Shown one piece after another: positions 32,364-40,912 of a DNA stretch of 43,184 nt. Both the position numbers and the translations under genes were made by a program. Source of the stretch: Bacteroidales bacterium UBA4912 (GTDB taxonomy: Bacteria; Bacteroidota; Bacteroidia; Bacteroidales; Dysgonomonadaceae); assembly GCA_002398875.1 (NCBI GenBank), contig DHCC01000059.1, positions 2,372 through 45,555 on the forward strand. The letters run 5' to 3'. The notes beneath the pieces were generated by a model. It saw only the letters and a list, made by a program, of their open reading frames with translations. It made no database searches and was not told the DNA's origin. Every line of letters starts with the position of its first letter. Within the stretch, counting starts at the first letter, position 1.

Positions 32364-34238
32364 TTGAAAGAAAAAACAGTAGATATTTTTTTAATATTAT
32401 TGTGTGTAACTCTCGGTGTCAGTTGTTCTACCGATAGGAACACCGCCTCTTCACGTGCTTACCATGAATTAAAAACACGCTACAATCTTTACCATAATGC
32501 TCAGGAAACTTATGATAATCTCTTAGAAGATCAACTGAAAAGTACACCTGTTAACGGATTTGAATTACTATCTTTTTACCCCTCAACAAATATTAAAGAA
32601 AAAAGCGGAATCGGTGGTCCTTTCGACGTTGTAATAGATAAAGCAGAAAAAGCAATTATTAAGCACTCTATTTCGTCAAAACCTCGAAGAGATCCTGCTA
32701 AAGCAAGTTCTGTTAATTACAGGAAATGGTTGAAACAGGAAGAATTTAATCCGTTTATTGACAATGTGTGGCTTCTCTTGGGAAAAGCTCATGTACAAAA
32801 TGGTGATTATGATCAGGCTTTATCTGTTTTTAATGAAATTCTTAAAATATTCCCGAAAAATACTGACTTGACTTCTGAGGTTCAAATTTGGATGCTGAGA
32901 ACTTATACTGAAATGAACAGGTTCTATGATGCACGAAATATGATATTGATACTGGAAACACGTAAAATGCCTAATTACCTGAATAGACTTTATAATGAAA
33001 CTCTTACTCAATATCTGCTACTAAGTAAACAGTATGAAAAGTCTTTGCCTTTAATCAGAAAGGTAATTGATGAGGAGAGAAACTTATTAAAAAAGAAGAG
33101 ACTTCAATTTCTGATTGCACAGGTTTATACAATAATTGAAGATTACGAAAATGCATATAAAGCATTTGATGAGTTAAAACGGCTCAATACCCCTAAAGAG
33201 ATTAGTATCTATGCGATTGCTTATCAAAATGCAATTCAAACAGGGGAGCATCATGCAGATTCCATTTCTAATATATTACGACAAAGTCTGATTACTAAAG
33301 CACCTGAAAATCTTTCCTTACCAAGCTCACCTGAATCAACGATTAATTTGAATTCTCAAACATTATTTAAAGACACCTTTCAGCTGTATTGGAATGCTCA
33401 TTTACAGAAAAATATAAATGATTATAGACAACTAGGTAATTCAAACGAGGAAGTTAAAAGTGAATTTATTATTAATAATATGTCTCCGCATATGCTTATT
33501 CTTTTACTTCCTGAAGAGTCTGAATTTATAAATGAACTTCTTTTTGCAAGTGCAAACTTTAATTTTACTAATTTCAAACACAGAACATTCAATATTTCAC
33601 CTGCCAGATACAACAAGAGAGATGCAATAAAACTGGAACCGTTCAGTTCTTTAAAGGATGTATCAAACTACCTTCAAACTCTGCTGTCAGATACAGAGTA
33701 CCGGACAAAAATCAAAGACACTATTACACCTGTCATAATCTCAAAAGATAATTTCAATATTCTGCAGAATCGCTCTTTAGATGATTATAAAATGTTTTAT
33801 GAGGCTAATAATTTTATTCATGATGATTTATCATTCTCTGAAGTTACACCTCACACTGTCAGTTTATCTAAGACAAAAAACAGTATTGATAATTCTATTG
33901 AAGAATCATTATCTTTGGACTCTGATTCTATTATTCAAAATAGCCCGATTCTTTTAAAAACACCTGAAATAAAGACAGCAGATGAAAATTCAATTGATTT
34001 AAAGTCGTCACTTGAACAAAAGGCAAGTGAAATGATGGAACGATCAGTAGATGCAGCATCTGCCAATAACAGAGCTAAAGAACTAAGGAAAAGAGAAGAA
34101 CTCAGAGCTAAAAGGTTAAAACAACGTGAAATAGAGTTTAAGGAAAGAGAAAAAGAGAGAGAGATGCAAATTAAACAAAGGGAGAAAGAGCGTGAACAAA
34201 AAATAAGAGAACAGAACAGAGTAGTAAATAAAAGATGA
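32364..34238 (+). CDS. PorW/SprE-like TPR lipoprotein
   Basis: The 624-residue protein has a lipoprotein signal ending LGVSC (Cys21) and then the family N-terminus CSTDRNTASSRAYHELKTRYN. The block NYRKWLKQEEFNPFIDNVWLL and TPR repeats (about 125-300) follow. These match the PorW/SprE family, type IX secretion accessory lipoproteins in Porphyromonas and Flavobacterium; related proteins may also exist in species without T9SS. The last 55 residues are a charged Lys/Arg/Glu helix (REKEREMQIKQREKEREQK). The start must be the TTG at 32364: TAG precedes it immediately in frame and no other suitable ATG precedes the signal peptide. It sits between a metal permease and rdgB. Confidence 0.8.
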   Translation: MKEKTVDIFLILLCVTLGVSCSTDRNTASSRAYHELKTRYNLYHNAQETYDNLLEDQLKSTPVNGFELLSFYPSTNIKEKSGIGGPFDVVIDKAEKAIIKHSISSKPRRDPAKASSVNYRKWLKQEEFNPFIDNVWLLLGKAHVQNGDYDQALSVFNEILKIFPKNTDLTSEVQIWMLRTYTEMNRFYDARNMILILETRKMPNYLNRLYNETLTQYLLLSKQYEKSLPLIRKVIDEERNLLKKKRLQFLIAQVYTIIEDYENAYKAFDELKRLNTPKEISIYAIAYQNAIQTGEHHADSISNILRQSLITKAPENLSLPSSPESTINLNSQTLFKDTFQLYWNAHLQKNINDYRQLGNSNEEVKSEFIINNMSPHMLILLLPEESEFINELLFASANFNFTNFKHRTFNISPARYNKRDAIKLEPFSSLKDVSNYLQTLLSDTEYRTKIKDTITPVIISKDNFNILQNRSLDDYKMFYEANNFIHDDLSFSEVTPHTVSLSKTKNSIDNSIEESLSLDSDSIIQNSPILLKTPEIKTADENSIDLKSSLEQKASEMMERSVDAASANNRAKELRKREELRAKRLKQREIEFKEREKEREMQIKQREKEREQKIREQNRVVNKR

Positions 34239-34262
34239 GTAATTATCAATTAACAGAAAAAT

Positions 34263-34853
34263 ATGAAAGAGATTGTTTTCGCGACAAACAATAAACATAA
34301 ACTAGAAGAAGTTCGTAAAATAGCGCATGCCAAACTGAAGATTTTAAGTCTGTCTGACATTAATTGTAATGAGGAGATAGAAGAAACCGGAACAACCTTA
34401 GAGGCAAACGCACTTATCAAAGCAAAACATGTGAAAGATAAATACGGTTATGATTGTTTTGCTGACGACACCGGTTTGGAAGTGGATTCTCTTGATGGCT
34501 TACCTGGTGTTTATTCTTCTCGTTATGCGGGTGAAGCTTGTGATCCGATAGATAATATGAATAAGCTACTTTCTGTCTTAAAAGAGACTAAGAATCGCAA
34601 AGCCCGATTTCGAACAGTAATTGTTCTTATTTTAAACAACAACGAGTATTTTTTCGAAGGAATTGTAAATGGTGAAATTACTTTGGAGAAGAGAGGTGAA
34701 ACAGGTTTTGGATATGATCCTGTGTTTCAACCTGTGGGATATAATAAAACTTTTGCGGAGCTGGGTAGTGAAATTAAAAACAGTATTAGCCACCGCGCAT
34801 TGGCAATTGAAAAATTAATGGTTTTTTTGATAAATGGTAAAATTGACGAATAA
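34263..34853 (+). CDS. rdgB: XTP/dITP pyrophosphatase (RdgB/HAM1)
   Basis: This house-cleaning enzyme (196 residues) hydrolyses XTP, ITP and dITP to monophosphates so that deaminated purines are kept out of nucleic acids. The N-terminal IVFATNNKHKLEEV, the catalytic DDTGLEVDSLDGLPGVYSSRYAG, GFGYDPVFQP and the C-terminal SHRALAIEKL are all intact. It follows the PorW-like gene by 24 bases on the same strand and precedes an independent promoter. Confidence 0.96.
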   Translation: MKEIVFATNNKHKLEEVRKIAHAKLKILSLSDINCNEEIEETGTTLEANALIKAKHVKDKYGYDCFADDTGLEVDSLDGLPGVYSSRYAGEACDPIDNMNKLLSVLKETKNRKARFRTVIVLILNNNEYFFEGIVNGEITLEKRGETGFGYDPVFQPVGYNKTFAELGSEIKNSISHRALAIEKLMVFLINGKIDE

Positions 34854-34857
34854 TGAT

Positions 34858-34865
34858 TATCTTTG
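34858..34865 (+). promoter_or_regulatory. -7 promoter element of the YdgJ-like gene
   Basis: TATCTTTG is a perfect TAnnTTTG match, 35 bases before the ATG at 34901. It begins 4 bases after the rdgB stop. No -33 element was recognised. Confidence 0.5.
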
Positions 34866-34900
34866 AGTATTATCATATAAAAAACACCAAAAATTAATCT

Positions 34901-35965
34901 ATGTCAACAGCTAACATTCGTACAGGTATTATTGGATTCGGTCTCTCTGGCCGTGTTTTCCACGCCCCTTTTATAGATACAGTTGAGGGCTATGAACTTA
35001 CTAAGATAAGTACTGCAAATCAAGAAAGACAGAAAAATGCAAAGGAGATTTATCCTTCAACAGAAATAGTTCCTGATGCTAAAGATATTATAAACGATCC
35101 TAATATCGATCTTGTAATTGTAACTTCACCAAATACTGAACATTTCCCTTTGTCGAAAGAGGCGCTACTTGCCGGAAAACATGTGGTAGCGGAGAAACCA
35201 TTCACAGTTAATGTGTCTGAAGCAGACGAACTGATTGAAATTGCACTAAAACAAAAAAAAATCCTCACTGTATACCATAACAGACGCTTCACAAGTGACA
35301 CAAGAACTGTAAAGAAATTACTGGAAAGTGATCTTCTGGGAGAAATTGTGGATTATGAATCGCATTTCGACAGGTATCGCAGCGAACCAAGACCAAAAGG
35401 TGCCTGGCGCGAAGAACCACTACCCGGTTCAGGTATTTTTTATGACCTTGGCTCACACCTTATCGACCAGGTATTGTGGTTCTTTGGGATGCCGGAAGCA
35501 GTGACAGCAGAGATAAACAGTCAGCGTCCATGGGCAAAACAAGACGATCATTTTGATGTCCGTCTTCACTATCCTAATTTTACGGCCACACTGAAATCAA
35601 GTATGTTATGCCGTATTCCGGGTCCGACATATTTGCTACATGGCAGAAATGGTTCTTTTGTTAAATATGGACTAGATGTACAAGAAGCTACACTCGATGC
35701 AGGTGCTAAGCCTTTAGGCAAAGACTGGGGAAAAGAGCCGGATGAGATTTGGGGAACTATAAACACCGAATATAAAGGTGTTAAAATTCAGGGTAAGCTC
35801 GAAAGCGAACAGGGAGATTATAAAGATTATTTCATAAATCTCAGAGATGCTATTCACGGAAAATGCAATATTGCAGTAAAACCTGAAGAGGCACGTAATG
35901 TAATGAAGATCATCGAGCTGGCGTTCCAAAGCAGCAAAGAAAAAAGAACCGTTAAAGTGCTTTAG
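34901..35965 (+). CDS. Gfo/Idh/MocA-family oxidoreductase (YdgJ-like)
   Basis: The 354-residue protein has an N-terminal NAD(P)-binding Rossmann domain (RTGIIGFGLSGRVFHAPFI) and the active-site lysine motif VVAEKPFTV. The blocks HNRRFTSD, FYDLGSHLIDQ and ESHFDRYR closely follow the E. coli YdgJ pattern, a scyllo-inositol dehydrogenase-like group. The C-terminal beta-sheet domain binds the sugar. The gene is monocistronic with its own promoter and ends 3 bases before the convergent EamA stop. No inositol or sugar-acid genes are adjacent, so the substrate is open. Confidence 0.9.
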   Translation: MSTANIRTGIIGFGLSGRVFHAPFIDTVEGYELTKISTANQERQKNAKEIYPSTEIVPDAKDIINDPNIDLVIVTSPNTEHFPLSKEALLAGKHVVAEKPFTVNVSEADELIEIALKQKKILTVYHNRRFTSDTRTVKKLLESDLLGEIVDYESHFDRYRSEPRPKGAWREEPLPGSGIFYDLGSHLIDQVLWFFGMPEAVTAEINSQRPWAKQDDHFDVRLHYPNFTATLKSSMLCRIPGPTYLLHGRNGSFVKYGLDVQEATLDAGAKPLGKDWGKEPDEIWGTINTEYKGVKIQGKLESEQGDYKDYFINLRDAIHGKCNIAVKPEEARNVMKIIELAFQSSKEKRTVKVL

Positions 35966-35968
35966 GTG

Positions 35969-36856
35969 TTATCTGATAAAGAAAATTGAAGCTCCAACTA
36001 TACTAATCACTGCCCCAATCACTTGACGGGCAGTGATTTTTTCTTTAAACATAATGGCAGTAGGTACTATAATGAAAATTGGCGTCAGTGCCATTAGTGC
36101 TGCAGCAATACCTGTTTCGGTATGTTGTACCGCATAAAGCGATAGAGACACACCGATAAAAGGTCCAAATATTGTACCAACAGTGATAATACTCATACTT
36201 TTTCTATCTCCTGTGGTAAGGATCACTCGTCTCCATCTTTTCGCAAATGTCACAAGTATAGCGAATGCTGCGAAACCAAAAATAGCACGGATCTGTGTGG
36301 CAGCCACAGCATCATACTCTCCCATACCTTTTTTACTAAGAATTAGTCCTACAGCCTGCCCCAAAGCACCACCCAACGCATATAGAAATCCTTTAACAGG
36401 CACATTCAGCTTTAGCTTTTTACCTGCAACCGCAATCATAATTCCTGATACACTTACAACTATCCCTATTATGCTCTTTAGGGAGAGGATCTCATTAAGA
36501 AAAAACCATCCTATGACCGCTGTAATCATTGGAGCCAGGCTCATAACCAGTTGCGATGTACGAGATCCTATTATAGTATATGATTTAAACAAGAAAAGAT
36601 CTCCAAGAAAAAAGCCAACAATTCCGGAAAGCCCTAACCAAAACCAATTGTAAGGTGTAGCATCCATCGGAAAAAACATCCCACGTGTAAACGTTGTTGT
36701 TAAACCCAGAAATATTATCCCAAGAAATATCCGGATAATATTTACCGACAATGACCCTACCCTTCTACCCGCTTTTTCAAAGTAAATAGCACTAAAGGTC
36801 CAGCAAACAGCAGTGAGAAGCGACGCAATTTCACCAACATAAGATTGGAGTGACAT
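35969..36856 (-). CDS. EamA/DMT-family transporter
   Basis: The 295-residue inner-membrane protein has ten hydrophobic segments in two EamA repeats. The first starts at YVGEIASLLTAVCWTFSAIYFEKAGRR (residues 6-32; key CWTFSAIYFEKAG) and the second near LYALGGALGQAVGLILSKKG. Such proteins usually export amino acids or metabolites, or move nucleotide-sugars. It is read in the same direction as the trp operon, 81 bases downstream of trpA, behind a palindrome that overlaps a -7 element. That arrangement allows a link to aromatic amino acid export, but nothing in the sequence proves it. Confidence 0.88.
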   Translation of the reverse strand: MSLQSYVGEIASLLTAVCWTFSAIYFEKAGRRVGSLSVNIIRIFLGIIFLGLTTTFTRGMFFPMDATPYNWFWLGLSGIVGFFLGDLFLFKSYTIIGSRTSQLVMSLAPMITAVIGWFFLNEILSLKSIIGIVVSVSGIMIAVAGKKLKLNVPVKGFLYALGGALGQAVGLILSKKGMGEYDAVAATQIRAIFGFAAFAILVTFAKRWRRVILTTGDRKSMSIITVGTIFGPFIGVSLSLYAVQHTETGIAAALMALTPIFIIVPTAIMFKEKITARQVIGAVISIVGASIFFIR

Positions 36857-36888
36857 AAAAATGTAGTTCGTTTTACGGATTCAATAAT

Positions 36889-36923
36889 AATTGATCTGCA
36901 AATGTAATATTTGTTGATCAATT
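36889..36923. promoter_or_regulatory. 35-bp imperfect palindrome overlapping the EamA -7 element
   Basis: AATTGATC (36889-36896) and GATCAATT (36916-36923) are perfect 8-bp arms. Inside them CAAAT and ATTTG pair around GTAAT, giving 13 of 15 complementary positions. On the minus strand the promoter-like TACATTTG (36899-36906) lies in the right half. The structure sits between trpA and the EamA gene and could end the trp transcript, bind a regulator of EamA, or both. It lacks a T-tract. Confidence 0.45.
36899..36906 (-). promoter_or_regulatory. -7 promoter element of the EamA gene
   Basis: The minus strand reads TACATTTG, a perfect TAnnTTTG match 43 bases upstream of the EamA start and inside the palindrome at 36889-36923. 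Confidence 0.4.
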
Positions 36924-36937
36924 TATTATGATTTACG

Positions 36938-37714
36938 TCACTTAGGATCTATGGTAAATATTAGTTGTTTAATAGCATCATCTATTGAGCTTTCGCTACC
37001 AAGTAGAGATATGAATTTGCTTCCTATAATAACACCCGAGGATTCACGACATGCAGCTTCAAATGTCTCTTTATTGGATATACCAAAACCTATTAACCTG
37101 GGATTATTGAGCTGCATTTCATCAACATGACGAAAATAAGCCAGAACCTCATCACTGAATCTGTTCTTCGCTCCGGTTACAGATGCAGATGAAACCATAT
37201 AAATAAAACCCGAAGTATTCTGGTCAATAAGTCGTATCCGCTCTTCCGAAGTTTCCGGGGTTACCAACATAATAACGTGTAAACCAAACTCTTCTGCTAT
37301 CGATTTATATGACTCCATATATTCATCAAAAGGAAGATCAGGTATTATCAATCCGTCAATACCGCATTTTACAGCTTCTTTGCAATAGTCTTCAAATCCG
37401 AACTGAATTATTGGATTCAGATAACTCATCAGGACCAGAGGGATAGATACTGATTGTCTGACATTAGATAATTGGTTAAATAATAATTTCAAACTCATTC
37501 CATTCTTAAGTGCCTGTGAACCTGACGACTGAATTACAGGACCATCGGCCATAGGATCACTAAAAGGCACACCTATCTCAAGCATGTCAACTCCATTATC
37601 TTCAAGTAACTGAATTACTTTTACTGTATCATCTAGTTCAGGATATCCCGCTGTAAAATATACTGAAAAAATATTGTTTTTCTTTTCCTGAAATAGTTTA
37701 TCTATTCTGTTCAT
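36938..37714 (-). CDS. trpA: Tryptophan synthase alpha subunit
   Basis: TrpA cleaves indole-3-glycerol phosphate and channels indole to TrpB. The 258-residue TIM barrel has FTAGYPELDDT and the catalytic pair Glu46 and Asp57 in EIGVPFSDPMADGP. The flexible-loop segment SSASVTGAKNRF and the phosphate-binding GFGISNKE are also present. It is the last gene of the trp operon, 68 bases after trpF. trpB is at the other end of the operon, so the two subunits are encoded seven genes apart in order rather than adjacent, as is common in Bacteroidota. Confidence 0.96.
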   Translation of the reverse strand: MNRIDKLFQEKKNNIFSVYFTAGYPELDDTVKVIQLLEDNGVDMLEIGVPFSDPMADGPVIQSSGSQALKNGMSLKLLFNQLSNVRQSVSIPLVLMSYLNPIIQFGFEDYCKEAVKCGIDGLIIPDLPFDEYMESYKSIAEEFGLHVIMLVTPETSEERIRLIDQNTSGFIYMVSSASVTGAKNRFSDEVLAYFRHVDEMQLNNPRLIGFGISNKETFEAACRESSGVIIGSKFISLLGSESSIDDAIKQLIFTIDPK

Positions 37715-37782
37715 TTTTATTTAGTATTCAAATTATTAATTTTCTATGTACTCACACATTCGAATGAATGTTTTTTTAGAAT

Positions 37783-38394
37783 CTATCGAAATTGCTTTAT
37801 AAATCTCTTTATAGCTTCAATATCCTTTATAGCCGGGGCAATTTCAAAACGGCTGTTAATATCTATTCCAGCAAAATTAGGGAAACTAAGTGATTTTATT
37901 TCTTCAACATCTTCAGGCGAAATCCCACCACTCAAAATAAAAGGTGTATCGCCTTTATAATGTGCAAGCTTGCTCCAATTGAATTTCTTCCCTGAACCAC
38001 CATGAAGATCTGTTTTAGTATCAAATAGATAATAATCACATTTACCTTCATAAGCGTGTAATTGTGCTAAAGGTATAAACCCATCTTTATCAATTCCAAA
38101 TGACTTAATTACTTTATAACCCTCATCTCGTAAATTTATGCAATACCAAGGAGGCTCATTACCATGCAGCTGGACAGCAAATAAGTGATTATCTTTTGCA
38201 CGCTCACGAACAATCTGAGGATTTTGGTCTACAAACACTCCTACCTTTTTTATCTTTGATGGAAGATATTTTACTTCTTTCCCTGCATAACGTGGTGAAT
38301 CAGGGTAGAATATAAATCCCATCCAATCGATATCCAGCTGTTCCAACTGCCGAATATTCTCTTCATCACGCATTCCACAAACTTTTATAATCAT
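37783..38394 (-). CDS. trpF: Phosphoribosylanthranilate isomerase
   Basis: TrpF performs the Amadori rearrangement of phosphoribosylanthranilate to CdRP. The protein (203 residues from ATG 38394) starts MIIKVCGMRDEENI with the general-base Cys6. It continues with GFIFYPDSPRYAG, VGVFVDQ and VQLHGNEPPW. The general-acid Asp lies in FAGIDINSRFE near the C-terminus. The start at 38394 is preferred over an upstream TTG at 38400 because the catalytic strand begins there. It lies 59 bases after trpC; the two are separate genes rather than the fused trpCF of enteric bacteria. Confidence 0.95.
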   Translation of the reverse strand: MIIKVCGMRDEENIRQLEQLDIDWMGFIFYPDSPRYAGKEVKYLPSKIKKVGVFVDQNPQIVRERAKDNHLFAVQLHGNEPPWYCINLRDEGYKVIKSFGIDKDGFIPLAQLHAYEGKCDYYLFDTKTDLHGGSGKKFNWSKLAHYKGDTPFILSGGISPEDVEEIKSLSFPNFAGIDINSRFEIAPAIKDIEAIKRFIKQFR

Positions 38395-38453
38395 AATCAA
38401 TTTGGTTTATACAAATTAATATCACGGTTATTCAGGATAATATTATATAAACA

Positions 38454-39248
38454 TCAGATCATTTCTATCTGTTGAATAAATCTACTCAAACTTTCCCCAG
38501 GATTACCCGATTTCATAAAATATTCACCTATCAGGAAGCCTTTGTAACCTGCATCTCTTAACTCTTTCACTGTATTTGCGTCAGAGATACCACTCTCCGA
38601 AACCCAAACTGCTTCTTTTGGGAGTAGTTCAGCCATACGAAATGACTTTTGCAAGTCGGTAACAAAACTACCCAGGTTTCTGTTATTTACACCTATCAAA
38701 TTGTTGAGTGGAGTTATATAGTCAGTCTCTTTTTCATCATGCAATTCCAAAAGGACATCCAGTTTGAGCTGTTGAGCAAGTTCCGTAAATCTTTTCGACT
38801 CATCCAAAGTGATTGCTGCAGCAATTAACAGTATTGCACTTGCTCCAGCCAGTTTAGCCTCGTAAATTTGATACTCATCAACAACAAACTCCTTCCTCAT
38901 CACTGGGATCTGCACATTGTTAACCGCAGTTCTCAAATCTGTGATTGTGCCTCCAAAATACTTCTCGTCTGTAAGTACAGATAATGCTGAAGCACCGGCA
39001 ATCTCATACTCTTTAGTTATAGCATTAACATCAGCATCCTGATGCAACCAGCCTTTACTTGGAGAGCGTCGTTTAAACTCTGAAATTATACCTGTTTTAG
39101 ATCTCTCCAGTGATCCTTTTAAAGAATGGAAAACGATGTCGCGATTTTGCGAAAGTTGCTTCTCTATTTCAGATAAAGGCACCAACTCTTTTTGTCGTTC
39201 AACTTCTATTCTTTTATGTGCGACTATCTCGCTTAAAACATCTCTCAT
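38454..39248 (-). CDS. trpC: Indole-3-glycerol phosphate synthase
   Basis: TrpC closes the indole ring of CdRP. The 264-residue TIM barrel contains IISEFKRRSPSKGWL (catalytic Lys and Ser-Pro-Ser), ALSVLTDEKYFGGT, VMRKEFVVDEYQIYEAKLAGASAILL in the order expected (key Lys in MRKEFVVD), and GVNNRNLGSF. The C-terminal phosphate site is SGISDANTVKELRDAGYKG then LIGEYFM. Length is canonical. It follows trpD by 50 bases. Confidence 0.96.
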   Translation of the reverse strand: MRDVLSEIVAHKRIEVERQKELVPLSEIEKQLSQNRDIVFHSLKGSLERSKTGIISEFKRRSPSKGWLHQDADVNAITKEYEIAGASALSVLTDEKYFGGTITDLRTAVNNVQIPVMRKEFVVDEYQIYEAKLAGASAILLIAAAITLDESKRFTELAQQLKLDVLLELHDEKETDYITPLNNLIGVNNRNLGSFVTDLQKSFRMAELLPKEAVWVSESGISDANTVKELRDAGYKGFLIGEYFMKSGNPGESLSRFIQQIEMI

Positions 39249-39298
39249 ATTTTTGACTAAAATTTTAGAGTATATTATTCTCTAAGTAAAATACATAT

Positions 39299-40294
39299 TT
39301 AACTATTAATCTCTACAAATTTCTCTAACACTTTGAGAGCTTTCTTTCCATAAAGTGATTCGCGTGCTATCTCAAGACACTCTTCGATAGACTTTCCCTG
39401 ATCAATAGTCTGTATGCCAAAAGCTGCATTCACCAGCACCACATTCATTTGAGCTTCTGTAGCGTTAGCATTAATCACATTGCAGAATATCTGTGCGGCA
39501 TCTTCAGGAGTATCTCCGCCAAAAAGCTCTTCTTGTTTTATTCGTCTAAAACCAAGATCTTCTGGCATAAAAAGCTGCTCTCCACGGTTGGAAACAACTT
39601 TAAACTGACTAGTCAGCGAAACTTCATCATAACCATCTAAACTATGTACTATCGAGAACTTTTTATTTTCCTCCTGATAGATATAACTGTATAGCCTTAA
39701 CATAGCCAAGTCGTAAACTCCGAGCATCTGATATTCCGGCTGAACTGGATTTACAAGTGGTCCGAGTACATTGAAGAAATTACGTACACCCAGACTCTTT
39801 CTGACAGGTGCAACAGCTTTAAGAGCGGGACTAAATAATGGAGCGTGCAGATAAGCTATATGGCAAGCATCCAGACTCCTGCGAAAGAGATCATTATCTG
39901 CTCTGAACTTTACCCCTTGCTGCTCAATCACATTACTGGCACCGCTAATTGAGGTGGCTCCGTAATTTCCGTGTTTAACTACATTATAACCGGCACCTGC
40001 AACTACAAAACATGCTGAAGTAGAGATATTGAAAGTGTTCTTCCCATCTCCACCCGTTCCGACAATATCAAGAGGAGAGTAGTCAGATAAATCCACTTCT
40101 ACCCGCATTTCGAGAAGAGCATCTCTGAATCCCAGTATTTCATCAACTGAAATACTACGCATCAAAAAGGATGTTATAAGTGATGCTATCTGCGTTTCAG
40201 GTACACCACCATTCACAATATCTATAAGCACCTGTTTTGCCTCTTCTCGTGTGAGATAGTTGTAATCGAACAGTTTATAAAGAATTTCTTTCAT
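39299..40294 (-). CDS. trpD: Anthranilate phosphoribosyltransferase
   Basis: TrpD transfers phosphoribose from PRPP to anthranilate. The 331-residue protein has the hallmark DIVGTGGDGKNTFNISTSA, the loop VVKHGNYGATSISGASNVIE (the usual KHGNRAxSSxxGSADVLE pattern) and APVRKSLGVRNFFNVLGPLVNP. The anthranilate and Mg sites are therefore intact. A helical N-terminal domain of about 70 residues is present. It starts 13 bases after the trpG stop. Confidence 0.96.
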   Translation of the reverse strand: MKEILYKLFDYNYLTREEAKQVLIDIVNGGVPETQIASLITSFLMRSISVDEILGFRDALLEMRVEVDLSDYSPLDIVGTGGDGKNTFNISTSACFVVAGAGYNVVKHGNYGATSISGASNVIEQQGVKFRADNDLFRRSLDACHIAYLHAPLFSPALKAVAPVRKSLGVRNFFNVLGPLVNPVQPEYQMLGVYDLAMLRLYSYIYQEENKKFSIVHSLDGYDEVSLTSQFKVVSNRGEQLFMPEDLGFRRIKQEELFGGDTPEDAAQIFCNVINANATEAQMNVVLVNAAFGIQTIDQGKSIEECLEIARESLYGKKALKVLEKFVEINS

Positions 40295-40307
40295 TTTTGT
40301 GATACTT

Positions 40308-40880
40308 TCATTCTAAGAAATTATTAATGATTTTTATTCCCTCTGGCGTAAGAATAGATTCAGGATGAAACTGAACACCATGCAGATCGAACTCCCTATG
40401 CTTCAGTCCCATTATGTCTCCGGCATTATCTTCAGCCGTTATCTCAAGCTCTTTTGGAAAATTCTCCTTAGATACTATCCAGGAATGATATCTACCTGCA
40501 AGTATCTCTTCGAGGAGTTCGGAAAAAATATAATCATTCCCCACAATTTTAATTGGAGTTTGTACTCCATGAAACACATTTGGGATATTAACCAGCTTAG
40601 CACCAAACACCTCAGCTATAGCCTGATGACCCAAACATACTCCCAGAATACTTTTACTTTCAGCAAACTCTTTGATCAATTTAATCATCACACCGGATTC
40701 TTCAGGAAGTCCCGGACCTGGTGAAAGAATAATCTTATCATACTGATTTACATCCGACAAGTCAATTTTATCATTACGTATTACATCTACCTTGAAATAT
40801 CCCAGCGATTTAATTGCATGAACCAAATTATAGGTAAACGAGTCGTAATTGTCGAGAAGAAGTATTTTTTTTGTTTTCAT
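40308..40880 (-). CDS. trpG: Anthranilate synthase component II (glutamine amidotransferase)
   Basis: TrpG supplies ammonia from glutamine to TrpE. The 190-residue class I amidotransferase has the oxyanion segment SPGPGLPEESG, the nucleophile Cys82 in GVCLGHQAIAEVFG and the His-Glu pair in VQFHPESILTPEG. Such proteins may double as PabA in p-aminobenzoate synthesis when no separate pabA exists. It lies between trpE (32 bases) and trpD (13 bases). Confidence 0.95.
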   Translation of the reverse strand: MKTKKILLLDNYDSFTYNLVHAIKSLGYFKVDVIRNDKIDLSDVNQYDKIILSPGPGLPEESGVMIKLIKEFAESKSILGVCLGHQAIAEVFGAKLVNIPNVFHGVQTPIKIVGNDYIFSELLEEILAGRYHSWIVSKENFPKELEITAEDNAGDIMGLKHREFDLHGVQFHPESILTPEGIKIINNFLE

Positions 40881-40912
40881 ATTTCTTACGTTAAATATCT
40901 AAGATATTTTTT

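Noticed and set aside
36183..36653. 156-codon plus-strand open frame inside the EamA gene
   Set aside because: It is antisense to a clear ten-helix transporter and has no recognisable domain.
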